From: a virus
Length of the DNA stretch: 64,000 nucleotides
Reading direction: 5' to 3' (one strand)
IMG/VR virus record: IMGVR_UViG_3300030108_002876
Coordinates: 1 to 64,000 of that record
Shown here: one piece after another, positions 35,743-45,678 of the stretch
Numbering within the stretch: the first letter of the stretch is position 1
Layout: each line of letters starts with the position of its first letter
The notes under the pieces: generated by a model
Databases searched by the model: none
The model's input: only the letters and a program-made list of their open reading frames with translations
What the model was told of the DNA's origin: nothing
Position numbers and translations under genes: made by a program

Positions 35743-36672
35743 TTAGTGCTTGATTATTTTAGAGCTACCTCTAAGTACTTGAGTTAATTCTTCTAGCTTA
35801 ATATTTGAAAGCCTAAGCTTAGCTTTTCTAGTTTCTGCAAACTTCTCTTTTTTAACCAACATAAGAGTAGCAGGCTCTGTATCTCTTCTAGCTGATAATA
35901 TACCATACAGTATATGTTTATATATTGCCTCCTCGGCCATTTTAGGGACCATAGACGCAGTTAAATCTATTGAGCCATTGTCAGGTCCATATCCGCTAGT
36001 TACAAGTCCGTCACTGATGTATTTTAAAACAAGAGTTTTACCAGCTAAGTTTGAGCTAAAGTGAAACTTACCTGCGCTTTCGTCTATAAAAAATGTTCCG
36101 TTACCTTGAGCATATTGAGGGTCAATGCCATATCTCTGTCCTTTTAAGTGGCCATACAAGTCATCTATTTCGTCTGAGTCTGTAGAACCAATGTCGGTTG
36201 CTGCTTGGTTTTTAAACTTATCAACAGTATAAGATGTTTCATCAGTAGTTAAATCTTGATCAGTGCTAAAAGCAGATGTATCAAAAGCACCTTCACTTGT
36301 TACAGTGTGATTAACATCTAAAGGATTTGATGTTTTGCTAGTTGGGTATATTATTCTTTGTATACCATTACCATCTGTCCAAGATAACTTAACGTAGTTT
36401 ATATAATCTATCGGTGTAACTAACACTAAAGCATCAGGTACTTCGACTTCCCAGTCTTTAGTACATTTTAATGTGTCATAACTTAACTCTTGTAAAGCTC
36501 TTGTTGCGTGGAAATTAATATCCATGTGCAACACGTTTTGACAAAGTTTATTAGGACCTACGTACGTAGCAGCGAACGAATCAATAATCTCTGCTAAACT
36601 AATGTATCTATAGTTGCCGTGATCACCGCTATTAGCGTAGTATTGATCAGCTCTTGTAGTTAATATTGCCAT
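35743..36672 (-). CDS. Tail-tube/head-completion structural protein
   Basis: 309 residues, starting 3 bases before the T7 gp11-like gene ends. Segments such as MDINFHATRALQELSYD and DALVLVTPIDYINYVKLSW are typical of podovirus adaptor or connector proteins. The C-terminus is helical and basic (EKFAETRKAKLRLSNIKLEEL). It sits between the tail-tubular protein and the giant nozzle ORF, so a connector role fits. Confidence 0.65.
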   Translation of the reverse strand: MAILTTRADQYYANSGDHGNYRYISLAEIIDSFAATYVGPNKLCQNVLHMDINFHATRALQELSYDTLKCTKDWEVEVPDALVLVTPIDYINYVKLSWTDGNGIQRIIYPTSKTSNPLDVNHTVTSEGAFDTSAFSTDQDLTTDETSYTVDKFKNQAATDIGSTDSDEIDDLYGHLKGQRYGIDPQYAQGNGTFFIDESAGKFHFSSNLAGKTLVLKYISDGLVTSGYGPDNGSIDLTASMVPKMAEEAIYKHILYGILSARRDTEPATLMLVKKEKFAETRKAKLRLSNIKLEELTQVLRGSSKIIKH

Positions 36673-36675
36673 GTG

Positions 36676-37413
36676 TTATGATGATTGTAATAATGTTTCA
36701 GCAGAATTCTTCGACAATGCGTACTGAGATAGTTGAGGCTTGTTGATAACTATTCCAGCTAAATCTAATATTGTATATACTAAAGTATCTTCTTCACTAA
36801 CATGTAGCTCGAAGTTTACTGCTAAGTTTGAGTTGTATAGAGCTTTACTGTTAACAACTACATAAGCCCAGTTAACAGGTATAGGCCTTCTAAAACACTC
36901 AACAGTTACTCCAGAAGTTTCTTCTTGTGCACTTCCTGCGTAAACAACTATGTCTCTACCAGTAACTCTATTGTGTGCGTATACTGGCGCTTGACCTGAA
37001 GTAGAATTAATATGTCGTACAGAACGCTTCATACGCTCTGCTTCATTTATGCTTATATGCTGACACACTTGGTCGTTAAAAAACACGTGGCCAGTTTGAA
37101 ACACTTCGTAGTTAGTGCCACTAACATCTATACTTGTTGGAAACGTATGTCCACTTGTTACAACTTCGCTAGAAGCAAATGGCCCTAGCTTTTTATGTAT
37201 AAGCTCTAGCACGTCTGACTCGTCTACTTCTAAACCACCTTCGCTAGTGTCTATACGCTCACGTAAATTCATAGCATAAAAATACGATTCAAATATGCTC
37301 ATTTGAGCTTGATTGGCGAGCAAGTTAAACTCCTGCGGAGTAATATAACCTCGCTGCTCTTTGTTTGCAAGAGCTAATACTCTTTGATATACTGTGTCTA
37401 CACTTACTGCCAT
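36676..37413 (-). CDS. Tail tubular protein (T7 gp11-like)
   Basis: 245 residues. The opening VDTVYQRVLALANKEQRGYITPQEFNLLANQAQ is, in pieces, the common start of adaptor/tail-tubular A proteins of marine podoviruses. The remainder is mixed alpha/beta (HVFFNDQVCQHIS, VECFRRPIPVNWAYVV). Preceded by a UUCG-capped RNA hairpin (37432-37455). Forms the ring below the portal in related phages. Confidence 0.7.
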   Translation of the reverse strand: MAVSVDTVYQRVLALANKEQRGYITPQEFNLLANQAQMSIFESYFYAMNLRERIDTSEGGLEVDESDVLELIHKKLGPFASSEVVTSGHTFPTSIDVSGTNYEVFQTGHVFFNDQVCQHISINEAERMKRSVRHINSTSGQAPVYAHNRVTGRDIVVYAGSAQEETSGVTVECFRRPIPVNWAYVVVNSKALYNSNLAVNFELHVSEEDTLVYTILDLAGIVINKPQLSQYALSKNSAETLLQSS

Positions 37414-37431
37414 AATTCGTTTTTAAGTTTA

Positions 37432-37455
37432 GTGACCGCCCCGAAGGGCAGTCAC
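37432..37455 (-). promoter_or_regulatory. Intercistronic hairpin with UUCG loop, upstream of the tail-tubular gene
   Basis: On the minus strand: GTGACTGCCC, loop TTCG, GGGCGGTCAC. Ten paired bases with one G-U wobble and a C(UUCG)G cap, a very stable RNA hairpin. No T-run follows, so an mRNA-stability or processing signal, or an attenuator, is likelier than a full terminator. Confidence 0.75.
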
Positions 37456-37463
37456 ATAACTAG

Positions 37464-38309
37464 TTAGTTTAATCTTTTTTCTATATTTGTATAAACTTCC
37501 ATGCCTTCGTCAGTCTTAAACCACTGAGCTAACGCTGAGTATGGATGCTCGTCAAAAGGTACTGTCATAATCTTTCTATTGTTCGTACCCCACATAAAGT
37601 GTCGTTGATCATTAGATAGTTTAATAATACCTGCTTCTGTAGCTTTGATACCAAAGTTTCTAAGAACTACATTATCGTCAGTTGCTAGCTCTAAGAACAA
37701 GAAAGGGTTTCTCTTAGCGTATAGTAACAAATCTCGTCTAAGCTCTTTAGAACTCATCTCAGATACTTTAGAACCAATTTCAACTCTCATAATAGCCTCA
37801 GCTAAATCAATATCAATTGTTTTAGCAGTCATCAACGCTTCTACTTCAGCTTCTAATATGTCAAGCTCGTTTTCAGCGATCTCTACTGGCTTGTGTTCAT
37901 AAAACAACTGACCATTGTGAGGGTGATATAAAGACAATAGTTTCTGTAAAGTTACTTCTTCTTTAGGAACAAAAAGACTACCGTCTCTAAATATAATGTG
38001 CTCTAATCTTTGATCACCTTTCATCTCATCAACAAACGGTGTTTTTTGATTTTTGCAATATTTAAGCTCTCTTTCGTATCCTAGTTCTTTGTCAAACCAG
38101 TATATACCAGAAGCTCTAATAGAGTATGATATGGGTTTTCTTTTGCTTTTTAGATAATATAATCTATCTTTAAATTCCCAACCTTTATCCTTTGGTTTTT
38201 CTACAACTGCAATAGGCTCTAGCTCTGGTTCAACAACCGGAGTTTCATCTATTACAGATTCAACTTGAGGTTCTTCTACAACCTCTACTTCTTTTTTCTT
38301 TTTAGCCAT
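37464..38309 (-). CDS. Conserved-looking structural-operon protein downstream of the capsid gene
   Basis: 281 residues. Acidic/Lys N-terminus (AKKKKEVEVVEEPQ, VVEPELEPIAVVEKPK), then a folded part with LYYLKSKRKPISYSI, FKTDEG, LYHPHNGQLFYEH and HFMWGTNNRKIMTV. It stands alone between two UUCG-capped hairpins, so its dosage is probably set apart from both the capsid and tail genes. Function unknown; head-completion or capsid accessory is possible by place. Confidence 0.7.
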   Translation of the reverse strand: MAKKKKEVEVVEEPQVESVIDETPVVEPELEPIAVVEKPKDKGWEFKDRLYYLKSKRKPISYSIRASGIYWFDKELGYERELKYCKNQKTPFVDEMKGDQRLEHIIFRDGSLFVPKEEVTLQKLLSLYHPHNGQLFYEHKPVEIAENELDILEAEVEALMTAKTIDIDLAEAIMRVEIGSKVSEMSSKELRRDLLLYAKRNPFLFLELATDDNVVLRNFGIKATEAGIIKLSNDQRHFMWGTNNRKIMTVPFDEHPYSALAQWFKTDEGMEVYTNIEKRLN

Positions 38310-38333
38310 AATATAATATAATTAAATAATATA

Positions 38334-38363
38334 AAACTACCCCACCCGAAGGTGAGGTAGTTT
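38334..38363 (-). promoter_or_regulatory. Intercistronic hairpin with UUCG loop, downstream of the capsid gene
   Basis: On the minus strand: AAACTACCTCACC, loop TTCG, GGTGGGGTAGTTT, a 13-bp stem (one G-U) with the same C(UUCG)G cap as the hairpin at 37432-37455. It is followed by TATATTATTTAATT, a weak T-rich run. Located 14 bases after the major capsid stop, it could terminate part of the transcripts and protect capsid mRNA ends. Confidence 0.8.
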
Positions 38364-38376
38364 CGTTAAATATAGT

Positions 38377-39879
38377 TTACTTCAATAACATGAAGTTGTT
38401 TGCACCTTGTACAACCAAGCAACGCTCAGTAAGCATATGCAGTTGCATAGCATCTAGAGCTGCTGTAGCTGCTCCAACAGAACCAGTAACCCAAGTCTTC
38501 ATACGACGATCGTCAGTCTGCGAAGCGCGGAAACGAACGTGTAGGAAAGGACGCTTAAGGTTTCTACCTAATGCTTGATCGTATACAGTAGAAACACCAG
38601 CTGGGATAATAACTCCACGGATAGCATTAGCTGCGTTAGCTGAATTGATTGATCCACGAGTAGCTTTATCGTTTAAGTAACGGAAGTCAGACTTGTAGAA
38701 GTCGTAAGATCCGCGACGGAAACCTGAGAAGCCAAGGTTTAGAGCCATGTCTTCATCATTTTCAAACACTCCGTAAGAAGTACCACCAGCACCGTATGAG
38801 TTCATTCCTGCAAGCATATCGTCGATAGCTAGAGATGTAGCACGGTTAACAAAAAGCATGTTCTCTTCAATTGCACCTTGAGCATCAAACTCTGCTAAGA
38901 TAGCATCGAACTCTGCTAAATCACCAGCGCCACTCAAACCAGTAACACCAGTTGTTACGTTTCCACGAGACTCAATAGCAGCGAATAAACCTTCTGTACC
39001 AACAGAACCAGCGCCAGCTGCAGAACCGTCAATTAGATTACTACCATCAATAGTAGAATCTGCTAAGTTCTTTTCAGCTTCAAGCATAGCCATTTCAATG
39101 TAGTCAGTGAAACGAGCACGAGTGTCTGCTTCAGCTTTTAAGTACCATAGGTATCCTGACTGTCCGTCTTCAGCGGCTACTTCAACCCAACCAATACGAG
39201 ATGCATCAGAACCTGATACTTCGTAGTAGTCCTTCATGATAATAGGTTTGTTTGTAAATGACTTGAATCTTGGCTCAATAGCACCTCTTGAATCAGTAGC
39301 AGTACCGTCACCAGCTGTTAAGTAGCTCATGCCTTTACCGTACTCAGAACCGTAAACTAATACTGTAGTAGTTAAGCTACCACCAGTAGTTGATAGTCCA
39401 GCAGTGTTTAATGAAGCGTGAGAGTAAGGCTGAACATCAATGATGTCAGTAGCTACAGCTTCAACGATACATCTTACAACGCCTTCAGAGTTTGCGATCA
39501 ATACTGTATCGTTAACTCTAATTGGAAGGCTACCAGATACTACCGCTTGCCCATCAATATCTTTTTCAAGTTGAATTTGTCCACCAGAAGCTGTACCTCC
39601 AGCGTTAGACTCAACGTGACCTTTGAATGAAAGGTGTAGTCTGCCTTGCTCAGACCAAACAACTTGATCAGATGTCATTGACTCTTCTGCTCCTACTTGT
39701 GCTAGGAAACCAGAAATTGTACGAGGTCCAAAAACCTCAGCTTCCTTCTCCATAAGATCCGGAAGATACTGTTGTGCCCAGTCATTAGAACCAGACGTAA
39801 AATCTAAATAGTTTGTATTAAGCGTTTGCTTTTTTGGAGCTGGCACGCTATTTAACAAACTTCCTCCTGTAATTGCCAT
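38377..39879 (-). CDS. Major capsid protein
   Basis: 500 residues, directly after the scaffold-like gene in portal-scaffold-capsid order. The N-terminus (LLNSVPAPKKQTLNTNYLDF, QQYLPDLMEKEAEVFGPRTI in part) and central RFTDYIEMAMLEAEKNL, DEDMALNLGFSGFRRGSYDF fit an HK97-fold capsid protein of marine podoviruses. Start chosen at the ATG 11 bases after the scaffold stop. Followed by a strong hairpin. No single diagnostic motif, so the call rests on context and length. Confidence 0.8.
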   Translation of the reverse strand: MAITGGSLLNSVPAPKKQTLNTNYLDFTSGSNDWAQQYLPDLMEKEAEVFGPRTISGFLAQVGAEESMTSDQVVWSEQGRLHLSFKGHVESNAGGTASGGQIQLEKDIDGQAVVSGSLPIRVNDTVLIANSEGVVRCIVEAVATDIIDVQPYSHASLNTAGLSTTGGSLTTTVLVYGSEYGKGMSYLTAGDGTATDSRGAIEPRFKSFTNKPIIMKDYYEVSGSDASRIGWVEVAAEDGQSGYLWYLKAEADTRARFTDYIEMAMLEAEKNLADSTIDGSNLIDGSAAGAGSVGTEGLFAAIESRGNVTTGVTGLSGAGDLAEFDAILAEFDAQGAIEENMLFVNRATSLAIDDMLAGMNSYGAGGTSYGVFENDEDMALNLGFSGFRRGSYDFYKSDFRYLNDKATRGSINSANAANAIRGVIIPAGVSTVYDQALGRNLKRPFLHVRFRASQTDDRRMKTWVTGSVGAATAALDAMQLHMLTERCLVVQGANNFMLLK

Positions 39880-39890
39880 AATTGTTTAAT

Positions 39891-41069
39891 TTACTTTTTA
39901 TTCTTAATTTTAAAACCATAAGAGCTTGAATCGTCACCTAGCACACGAACTTTAATACCACCAGCTTCAACCGAATTATGCGACTTACGCGGATCCATAT
40001 TAATGTTTTTAGACTTAGCTACATTTTCTTTTATAGCATCTGCCTTACCTTGTTCGTAAAAATGCTGTGCAACTGCGTCAGCGTTCATAGCAGTGAATAA
40101 ACTTCTGTGATAACCTTTAGCATCTGACATTGTTTCATTTTCGTCTAAAAACTTTTTAAACATATTATTGATGTCAGATTGAGTTTCTTTAACTTGATCT
40201 ACGTCGTTTACATTAAAACGATACACCTTGTCTCCAACGTTATATTCAAAACCTTTGAACTTGTCGTTAAACAATTGATCTGTTTTTTTATTAAACGTAT
40301 CTCTTTGTCTGGTTATTACTTGCTGATTTTGCTCAGACTCTTTATTGTATCTATTAAAGAAATCAACAGCCTTCTGCTGCTCTTTAGTTAAATTGCTTCC
40401 AGCTTTAATTTCTTCATAGTATTTAGACTTTTGCCCGTCTAAGTAGGCTTTGGCCTCGGCAACTTGCTCTTTAAGGGCCAATTTTTTTCTTTTAATATCT
40501 TTAGCTTCATCTAGCTCTTCGTCGTAAGAAAACTTATCTTCTAAAAGAAAGTTTATTTCTTCAGCGTCTAAATGAGGTTTAGTTCTTGAGTAATACTCTC
40601 GTAGCGCGTCTTGATCGTCAATATCTTTAACGTCTCTGTTAAGCCTTACATAGTCTTCTAAGCTACCACCAGTGTCAGCCATAAAGTCAACGAGTTTTTG
40701 TACACCTTCAGGTAAAGGCTGCCCAGTAGCTTCGGCTTGATCAAAAGCTTCTGATACTTCTTCTTTAAACTCTTTTACTTCTTCTAGTACTTGTACTTCT
40801 TCTTGTGTTTCTCTTTCCGGTTGTACTTGGTCTTCACTTTGTGCGGGCTCGGCGTCTTCATTGACTCCAGCCACTCCTGTGTCGTCAGTGTTGTTTTCTT
40901 CAACTTCATTTGTTGGTGGTGGTTTGCTTAAATCTACTTTGATAATGTCTGGATTATCTTTACTATCAAATTTTTCTAAATCAAGCTCAGGAGTTACTTC
41001 CTCTACTTGCGGTGTTTCTTGTTCGACCTCTTGAATTACTTCTTCAAGATCTGTTTGTTTATTTTCCAT
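39891..41069 (-). CDS. Scaffolding protein
   Basis: 392 residues, strongly acidic N-terminal half (EEVIQEVEQETPQVEEV, QEEVQVLEEVKEFKEEV) with a helical coiled-coil centre (KRKKLALKEQVAEAKAYL, LTKEQQKAVDFFNRYN) and a basic C-terminus (GFKIKNKK). This composition and its place between portal and capsid are typical for capsid-assembly scaffolds, whose basic tail binds the capsid protein. Confidence 0.8.
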   Translation of the reverse strand: MENKQTDLEEVIQEVEQETPQVEEVTPELDLEKFDSKDNPDIIKVDLSKPPPTNEVEENNTDDTGVAGVNEDAEPAQSEDQVQPERETQEEVQVLEEVKEFKEEVSEAFDQAEATGQPLPEGVQKLVDFMADTGGSLEDYVRLNRDVKDIDDQDALREYYSRTKPHLDAEEINFLLEDKFSYDEELDEAKDIKRKKLALKEQVAEAKAYLDGQKSKYYEEIKAGSNLTKEQQKAVDFFNRYNKESEQNQQVITRQRDTFNKKTDQLFNDKFKGFEYNVGDKVYRFNVNDVDQVKETQSDINNMFKKFLDENETMSDAKGYHRSLFTAMNADAVAQHFYEQGKADAIKENVAKSKNINMDPRKSHNSVEAGGIKVRVLGDDSSSYGFKIKNKK

Positions 41070-41086
41070 GATAAAATATTATATAA

Positions 41087-43459
41087 TTACGTTCCTATTT
41101 GTGGATTAAAATCATCTAATCTAATTCCTCCCTCAAGTACATCATTACCTGAAGATTCAAACTTTTTACTTGTTTGCTTTACTTTTTCTCGCTTATCTTT
41201 TCCAGCTTCTTTCATACTTTCTATTCTTTCATTAGAAGCTCGCTCTTGATCACGAAGCATACTGTTCAACTCAAACTCGTATTGCATTAGTTCTTTTTTA
41301 AGTCTAACTTCTTCTTGAAGGTAAGAAAGTTTGTTAGAAGATCTTAAAGATTCTACTTGCATGTCTGCTTCAGTTTTTGCCTGATTTTTTTGTATCTCAG
41401 CTTGAGCAGCGGCTTGTTGAGCTTGCGCATTTGCTTGCGCTTGGGCCTGCATGTTTTGTTGTTGGATTTTTTGATCTCGCTCTTGTTTTTGCTTGCGCTT
41501 TATTTTTAAAAGTTTATTTGCTAAGGTTACGTTGCGAACCTCTCTAATATCTATAGCGTCATCTAGATCTATTAATTGTTGAGCTAAAGCAGTTTGAATA
41601 TTATTTTCTAATAATTGTTTTTGCTCTTCGTCTGGCTCTAACTCTATAAATATACCAAAGTCATATAAATATAATTCTGTCATTTCAGAAAGCGTAGCTA
41701 CGTTGTGTGATCCTAATGCTTGAGCAAACGCGTCTGCTGTTGGAGAGTACTCTAATATATCTGATATTCTTAGTGATAGTGATTCAGCGACAGAAGCTGT
41801 TAGATACATAGACGACAAAAGTATATGTCGTGTAGCTACGTTTGAATTAGCCGCTGCTAGTTTTTGTACACCTACTAAAGATTTAGGGTCAGGTAAACTA
41901 CCGTCACGAGCTTCATTTAAACCCGTAACATCACGTATCATTTGTAAATAATAATTGTAAGTATTAATAAGACTCTGTATCTTGCCTTGACCTGTACCAT
42001 TAGCTATTTGTTGAATAGGCACTTTACCAGGATTAGGATCTCCATCTGCAGTTAAACTTCTACCAATAACACTACCAGTTTGGAAGAACATGTTAAGAGC
42101 TTCTTGTGGATTATAGTTTGTTCCGTTACCAAGATCAACTTCAGCAATACCATCTACGTCAAGATATACACCATCTGGTACCATGCGTGACATTACTTGT
42201 TGTAGCTTTAAGTGTGTAAGTTGAATCATATCAGCAAACCCAGTTATTCTACTAACTAAAGACTCTATTTTATTATTGTACATACGTGGCGCAACAAGAC
42301 TGTAATTCATTTTAACTTTGTTAAAATCAGACTTTGATCGTATCATGTTATCGCACATACGCCACTGCAGCAGCCTGTCTGTACCTAATACTATAGCACC
42401 TTCAAAAACAACTTCTACAGCTCTTTGAATTTTAGCAAAGTTTACTTGCTTGTCTTTAGGTGGGTTAAAGCTTTCATCTTTTTGTATAGCTTTTTCTCCA
42501 CCAGACTTTGTTTCTTTAATCTTATAAACGTCGTTCATATACGTTTTATGATTAAAGTAAAGTATTTGTATTTTATTTTGATCTCTAACTTCTAATCTAT
42601 TATATCTTCCTCTAGGTCTGTAAGAGCTTTTTTTAATCGACTCTAAATCTTGTTCTGTTAGATGGGGATATTGTCTTACTAGCTCGTTTATAGATATTGT
42701 TTTTACTTCTCCAACGTAGTATATATCTTCAAAATATGGAGAGTCACTATAGGAATATACTATATTAGCCGGATCTACATAATCAATAGTAACGCCATCA
42801 CTTGTATTAAACCCTGTTTTTACGCACGCAATGCCTAGTACAGTTAAATCGTATAGTAGTCTACGTCTAGTTAAGTCGTATTTATTTCCATCAAGTAATA
42901 CGTTGATCGCCTGCTCTTCAGCTAACTCTACAGCTTGTTTGTAGTTAAGCTGCATGTGTAACTCTAACTCTTCCTTTGTCTCTGGCAGTGTGTCTTTGTT
43001 GCTTTTATAAACATCAACGCCAAACATATCTTTTGCTTTGTCGTTGAACTTTTTAGTTGCCATGTCATCTACCATAGCTTGCATGTAAGCAGTTCTTTTA
43101 GCTACGCCGTATTGATCTTGAGAGTAAGCTTTAACGTTAAACATACGTTCAGACATACCGTTAACAACTATATCTACAAATTTAGGTATAATTGGAACTG
43201 GCTTCCAGTCAAGGTTTAAATATGATAAATCACCATTAATAGATAATTCATCTTTATACTTTTGAACAGACTGTTCACCTCTAGCGTATAATCTAAGCAT
43301 ATGGTACTTGTCTTGAGTATCCATATATCTATTAGAGTGTATACCATTGAACCACTCTTGCTCAATAGCGTAAGCTACTTTAAGCCCATACTCTGGACTT
43401 ATTTTCTCTAAATCACTTACGATTTGAGATGGAAAATTAACATATACTTGTTGAGCCAT
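41087..43459 (-). CDS. Portal protein
   Basis: 790 residues. Features of podovirus portals: helical core with VNGMSERMFNVKAYSQ, RRRLLYDLTVLGIACVKTGF, YVDPANIVYSYS, IRDVTGLNEARDGSLPDPKSLVG (split here by rules of length). The long C-terminal coiled coil is Gln/Ala-rich (QQQNMQAQAQANAQAQQ) and could form the barrel inside the head. Starts at the stop of the large terminase. Forms the dodecameric DNA gate of the capsid. Confidence 0.8.
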   Translation of the reverse strand: MAQQVYVNFPSQIVSDLEKISPEYGLKVAYAIEQEWFNGIHSNRYMDTQDKYHMLRLYARGEQSVQKYKDELSINGDLSYLNLDWKPVPIIPKFVDIVVNGMSERMFNVKAYSQDQYGVAKRTAYMQAMVDDMATKKFNDKAKDMFGVDVYKSNKDTLPETKEELELHMQLNYKQAVELAEEQAINVLLDGNKYDLTRRRLLYDLTVLGIACVKTGFNTSDGVTIDYVDPANIVYSYSDSPYFEDIYYVGEVKTISINELVRQYPHLTEQDLESIKKSSYRPRGRYNRLEVRDQNKIQILYFNHKTYMNDVYKIKETKSGGEKAIQKDESFNPPKDKQVNFAKIQRAVEVVFEGAIVLGTDRLLQWRMCDNMIRSKSDFNKVKMNYSLVAPRMYNNKIESLVSRITGFADMIQLTHLKLQQVMSRMVPDGVYLDVDGIAEVDLGNGTNYNPQEALNMFFQTGSVIGRSLTADGDPNPGKVPIQQIANGTGQGKIQSLINTYNYYLQMIRDVTGLNEARDGSLPDPKSLVGVQKLAAANSNVATRHILLSSMYLTASVAESLSLRISDILEYSPTADAFAQALGSHNVATLSEMTELYLYDFGIFIELEPDEEQKQLLENNIQTALAQQLIDLDDAIDIREVRNVTLANKLLKIKRKQKQERDQKIQQQNMQAQAQANAQAQQAAAQAEIQKNQAKTEADMQVESLRSSNKLSYLQEEVRLKKELMQYEFELNSMLRDQERASNERIESMKEAGKDKREKVKQTSKKFESSGNDVLEGGIRLDDFNPQIGT

Positions 43460-45678
43460 TATTTTAGTATTCTAGAGTTAAAGCCCTCGTTATTATATTT
43501 TGCTATATTCAAGTTCACTGATGTTCTTTGTACTTTAGGATTTGGTGCGTACAAATGTCTGTTGCAAGCCATTATAGCTAGCCCAGAACTTATTGACGCA
43601 TCAAACTTAGTTCTTCTGTTTATATCAAACTTAGACCAATCGTTTAGAGTTTCGTTAAAATACATAGTGCCATATTCTCCGTCTCCAATATGTCCTACGT
43701 GATTTTGTATATACATTTCAATTGCAGCAGCGTGAGCTTGTTTAATGTCTTCACTTGAGTTTGGTATACCACCAACTTCTTTTTCTGCAACAGATAATTT
43801 TTTCCAAGATTTATCTGGCCTATTCATACTGTACCCTCTGTAGCCTCTACGCCTTAAGTAATACAGTAATCTAGGTTTATTGTTCTCTGCAAGCAAAGGC
43901 ATGCCGTAAAAAACTAGTGCCATTAAAACGTCTTCAAAGAACATCTCTGCGGTTTGTGGTCTAGCTATATATTCTAAGAAAAAAGTATTCGAAGGTACTT
44001 CTTCCATAGAAAATTTTGTTAACCCGTGTAAAGCTCCTTTAGAACCGCGACCATCAACCGTGCCGCTGATATCGTAACTATCACAACCAAAGGCGCCAAC
44101 ATGATCGTTGCCAGGATATTTAATTCCATTTTTTATTATTTGTTTATTCTGCAAGTGAGCTGGAGGTACCCAACTTACTTTAAACCTACCAGTTGGATCA
44201 GGGTGGAATACTACTTGTGTATCTTTAACACCATTAATCCAACCGAAACTTCCTACTGTAGTATGAGCGTTGTATCTACTACCTTCGTTAAAATCTATTT
44301 GCTCATATATTTTAATTAAGTTAAATATACTATTTTTAGTTTCATCTCTAAACGCATGCTCTTCAGTGCGTGGAAACTGTCTGTAAAATTCGTTTAAAGC
44401 ATCTTGATCATCACGTAATCCATCAGCTTCGTTTTCCCAGTGATCAATAACACCTACATCTATTAATTCACCATCTGGTCCGCGTCTAACATCATCACTT
44501 CCACAATTAAAGACTGGAAGTCCGTATTCGTCAATAAATCCTTCATAGTTCCATTCCATTGGGATAAAGAGAGAATATAAGCCAGACTTCGTTTGTCCAT
44601 TACGATTTCTTCGCGTGACGTCAGAATCATTGTATAGTTTTTTAAAGTTATCTCCACCTTTGTCAAGTGCGTTACTAGTACTACCCATTAAGCACTTACC
44701 AACGATTTTACTACCTAGTCTTAAACAAGTTTTAGTAACTCGCCAGTTGTTTAATATGTTATCAGGTCTTTCCCATTTACCACTCTCATCATGAACTAGT
44801 AAACTTAGCTTTTCACCATCATAGCTATTGTCACCAGTATTTTTCCAGTCGATTGTAGTATCAAGACCTACTATTTCTTCAAGCTGCTCGTTAGTTTGTA
44901 TTTTCTTACGAGTAAACTTACTAGCCGGAACTCTATACGCAAGCTCAGACTTTGGACGATCCATACCATCTTGTATCGGCTTGAAAAAGAAAGGGTAGTT
45001 TAAAGATATAGGTACAACTTTATCAGTAAACATTTTCTTTGCATCGGCACCAGACTTAGAGAGTATCCCATATCTACTATCACTCGATATAGTGGCTAAG
45101 TTAACTGTCTCAGCTGATGACATAAACGAGAAACCTGAACGACGGTTTTTAAGGTAGCACATCCCATAGCATCTCTTATCAGCTTTACAAGCTTCCCAGA
45201 ATATAAAGAATAGTCTGTTCGCCTCTCTAAAGTCTGGAGCTCCAACATCAATTTTGCTCCATTGCAGGTACATATAATGTGCACCTGTTATATATGTCGG
45301 TACGCCTTTATTAACAAACCAAAAGCCTTCGTCTCTACGTTTAAACTCTTCGTCAATATAGTCGTACCACTTTTCTTTTTGTTCGTCTGGATAATCTCTC
45401 CAGTCGAATATATTTTTTATACGCTTAAGTTCTTTTGGATACTCAGTCTTTACCCATTTGTCTTCTTTATGTTTAAACACATTAGAGGCGGGCACACGCG
45501 GCAATGCGATCTGCAACCCTTGTATTTCAATGACTTCTCCGATTTGTCCAGTCTTTGATATAACAACGATATCATGGTCTTTATCATAACCGTATTTCCA
45601 TTTTTTACCACGATTAAGTCTCGTGACAGTTGTTTTCTTAATTGGTTCTACAACTTTTACTAAACTCTGTTCGTACAT
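43459..45678 (-). CDS. terL: Terminase large subunit
   Basis: 739 residues. ATPase part: an Arg-rich nucleotide-loop candidate KNRRSGFSF at about 177-185 (not a classical GKT loop) and a Walker B with catalytic Glu in LSLLVHDES at about 291-299, then MGSTSNALDKGG as coupling motif. The C-terminal nuclease half includes GAFGCDSYDISG with likely metal-binding Asp. It packages DNA with the portal. The gene is flanked by the small subunit candidate and the portal with one-base overlaps. Confidence 0.85.
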   Translation of the reverse strand: MYEQSLVKVVEPIKKTTVTRLNRGKKWKYGYDKDHDIVVISKTGQIGEVIEIQGLQIALPRVPASNVFKHKEDKWVKTEYPKELKRIKNIFDWRDYPDEQKEKWYDYIDEEFKRRDEGFWFVNKGVPTYITGAHYMYLQWSKIDVGAPDFREANRLFFIFWEACKADKRCYGMCYLKNRRSGFSFMSSAETVNLATISSDSRYGILSKSGADAKKMFTDKVVPISLNYPFFFKPIQDGMDRPKSELAYRVPASKFTRKKIQTNEQLEEIVGLDTTIDWKNTGDNSYDGEKLSLLVHDESGKWERPDNILNNWRVTKTCLRLGSKIVGKCLMGSTSNALDKGGDNFKKLYNDSDVTRRNRNGQTKSGLYSLFIPMEWNYEGFIDEYGLPVFNCGSDDVRRGPDGELIDVGVIDHWENEADGLRDDQDALNEFYRQFPRTEEHAFRDETKNSIFNLIKIYEQIDFNEGSRYNAHTTVGSFGWINGVKDTQVVFHPDPTGRFKVSWVPPAHLQNKQIIKNGIKYPGNDHVGAFGCDSYDISGTVDGRGSKGALHGLTKFSMEEVPSNTFFLEYIARPQTAEMFFEDVLMALVFYGMPLLAENNKPRLLYYLRRRGYRGYSMNRPDKSWKKLSVAEKEVGGIPNSSEDIKQAHAAAIEMYIQNHVGHIGDGEYGTMYFNETLNDWSKFDINRRTKFDASISSGLAIMACNRHLYAPNPKVQRTSVNLNIAKYNNEGFNSRILK

